From assembly GCA_030038955.1 (NCBI GenBank), contig JASHQV010000249.1, positions 1 to 8,189 of the forward strand: a stretch of DNA of 8,189 bases. Reading direction: 5' to 3'. The notes beneath the pieces are model-generated. The model saw only the letters and a list, made by a program, of their open reading frames with translations, was not told the DNA's origin and searched no databases. Origin of the DNA: Solirubrobacteraceae bacterium. GTDB lineage: Bacteria > Actinomycetota > Thermoleophilia > Solirubrobacterales > Solirubrobacteraceae. Positions 6,866-8,189 of the stretch are shown here, piece after piece. Each line of letters opens with the position of its first letter. The stretch's first letter is position 1. A program made the translations under genes and the position numbers.

Positions 6866-8189
6866 ATGTCCGAGCACCAGCTCCTGTGGACACCGACCCC
6901 TGAGCGCGTCGCGACCGCGACGCTGACCGCCTACCAGCGGTGGGTGTCGGCGCACAGGGGCGTCGCGGCCGATGACTACGAATCCCTGTGGCGCTGGTCG
7001 GTGGCGGACCTGGAGGGGTTCTGGTCCTCGATCGTCGAGTACTTCGACGTGCACTTCTCAGCGCCCCCCGAGCGCGTCCTCGGCAGCCGCGAGATGCCCG
7101 GCGCCGAGTGGTTCCCGGGCGGGCGGATCAGCTACGCCGAGCACATCTTCCGCGGCAAGGACCCAGCTGCGCTGGCGATCCAGCACGCCTCCGAGCTGCG
7201 TCCGCTGGGCAGCTGGACGTGGAATCAGCTGCGCCGGCAGACAGCGGCGGTGGCGGCCGCCCTGCGGGCGCGCGGGGTCGGGCCGGGCGACCGCGTCGCG
7301 GCCTACATGCCGAACATCCCCGAGACCGTCGCGGCGTTCCTGGCGTGCGCCTCGATCGGCGCGATCTGGTCCTCGGCCTCCCCCGAGTTCGGCGCGCGCA
7401 GCGTGCTCGACCGCTTCACTCAGGTCGAGCCGAAGCTGCTGCTGGCGGTCGACGGCTACCGCTACGGCGGCCGCGACTTCGATCGCCGCGAGGTAGTGCG
7501 GGAGATCGCAGCGGCGCTCCCCGGTCCGCCCGAGCTGGTCAGCTTCGGCTACCTCAGCGGAAGCGGCTGGCCGGAAGAGCTCGTCAGCCTTCGCGAGGAG
7601 GCCCCGGAGCTGGAGTTCGCGCCGCTGGCGTTCGACCACCCGATGTGGGTGCTGTACAGCTCCGGCACTACCGGCCTGCCAAAGCCGATCGTCCACAGCC
7701 AGGGCGGGATCCTGCTCGAGCAGCTGAAGATGGATCACCTGCAGCTCGACGCGAGGCCGGGCGATCGCCTGTTCTGGTTCAGCACCACCGGCTGGATGAT
7801 GTGGAACTTCCTCGTCGGCGTGCTGCTGTCGGACGCGTCGATCATCCTGTTCGACGGCAATCCCGGGCATCCCGGACTGGACACCCTGTGGGAGCTGGCG
7901 GAGCGGACCGGGATGACCTGCTTCGGGACCAGCGCGGCGTTCATCAGCTCGTGCATGAAGGCCGGCACGCGGCCGCGACAGGGCCGCCGGCTAACCGCTC
8001 TGCGGGCGGTCGGCTCGACCGGCTCGCCGCTGCCGCCCGAAGGCTTCAGGTGGGTCTACGAGCAGCTCGGCGCCGACACGTGGCTGTTCTCCACCTCCGG
8101 CGGCACCGACGTGTGCACCGCGTTCGTCGGCGGCGTGCCAACGCTCCCGGTGTTCGAGGGCGAGCTGCAGGCGAGCGCGCTGGGTGCGT
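6866..8189 (+). CDS. aacS: Acetoacetyl-CoA synthetase (acetoacetate-CoA ligase), 5' part
   Basis: The first 441 codons of an ANL-superfamily adenylating enzyme run off the window; family members have roughly 650 residues. It activates acetoacetate with ATP and CoA to acetoacetyl-CoA in the cytoplasm, feeding ketone-body, leucine-degradation or polyhydroxybutyrate metabolism. Evidence: N-terminus LLWTPTPERVATATL and SLWRWSVADLEGFW, typical of AacS and the acetyl-CoA synthetase N-terminal domain; EWFPGGRISYAEHIF; the adenylation P-loop YSSGTTGLPKPIVHSQGG (264-281); FWFSTTGWMMWNFLVG (303-318); FGTSAAFISSCMKAG (353-367); STSGGTDVCTAFVGG (409-423), the AacS form of the GSTE motif. The STTGWMMWN and GTDVCTAF forms favour AacS over Acs. 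The frame is open throughout with no break. ATG 6866 matches the usual family start; no Shine-Dalgarno is present. It is unrelated in function to the exporter cluster and probably separately transcribed. Confidence 0.93.
   Translation, partial: MSEHQLLWTPTPERVATATLTAYQRWVSAHRGVAADDYESLWRWSVADLEGFWSSIVEYFDVHFSAPPERVLGSREMPGAEWFPGGRISYAEHIFRGKDPAALAIQHASELRPLGSWTWNQLRRQTAAVAAALRARGVGPGDRVAAYMPNIPETVAAFLACASIGAIWSSASPEFGARSVLDRFTQVEPKLLLAVDGYRYGGRDFDRREVVREIAAALPGPPELVSFGYLSGSGWPEELVSLREEAPELEFAPLAFDHPMWVLYSSGTTGLPKPIVHSQGGILLEQLKMDHLQLDARPGDRLFWFSTTGWMMWNFLVGVLLSDASIILFDGNPGHPGLDTLWELAERTGMTCFGTSAAFISSCMKAGTRPRQGRRLTALRAVGSTGSPLPPEGFRWVYEQLGADTWLFSTSGGTDVCTAFVGGVPTLPVFEGELQASALGA

Noticed and set aside
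6615..6893. Minus-strand 92-codon frame in the intergenic region
   Set aside because: It has no conserved motif or ribosome-binding site and overlaps the palindrome and the aacS start.
7058..7870. Minus-strand 270-codon frame and a + strand 174-codon frame (6972-7496) over aacS
   Set aside because: Both lie over the clear acetoacetyl-CoA synthetase frame and encode nothing recognisable.

Overview
The window is GC-rich DNA with strong GC bias at third codon positions, TGATG/ATGA gene overlaps and mostly weak ribosome-binding sites. This codon style, the Ser/Thr/Gly-rich secreted proteins and the CutS-like sensor kinase suggest a high-GC actinobacterium, possibly of the Thermoleophilia/Solirubrobacterales type. 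That placement is inferred from style, not from a marker gene. All supported genes lie on the + strand. I see no RNA gene, insertion sequence or CRISPR array.

Positions 1-6543 hold one compact cluster: the C-terminal end of an OmpR-type response regulator, a CutS/OmpR-class sensor histidine kinase, a MacA/HlyD-type adaptor, a MacB/LolD-type ABC ATPase with an unusual basic N-terminal extension, a MacB/FtsX-type permease, a single-pass membrane protein with a small beta-rich extracytoplasmic domain, and a lipoprotein with an internally duplicated two-cysteine module. Most junctions overlap by 1-4 bases. The exceptions are a 111-base gap before the adaptor and a 22-base gap before the lipoprotein. 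The simplest reading is a two-component system controlling, and perhaps sensing through, a tripartite-like ABC export complex, with two accessory envelope proteins encoded last.

The adaptor is remodelled compared with Gram-negative MacA. Its helical hairpin is interrupted by a long Thr/Pro/Lys/Gly linker, the second lipoyl half is followed by a Ser/Asp linker, and it ends in a Gly-Phe-Pro repeat tail. All five membrane or envelope proteins of the cluster carry Gly/Phe-rich low-complexity stretches on the predicted outer face, while the cytoplasmic ATPase does not.

Positions 6544-6865 are non-coding. They contain weak hairpins, three CCGATYGG boxes spaced exactly 24 bp apart and a perfect 30-bp palindrome ending 9 bases before the next start codon. 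From 6866 to the window edge runs the first 441 codons of acetoacetyl-CoA synthetase (aacS), which belongs to central ketone-body/PHB/leucine metabolism and is probably a separate transcription unit controlled at the palindrome.
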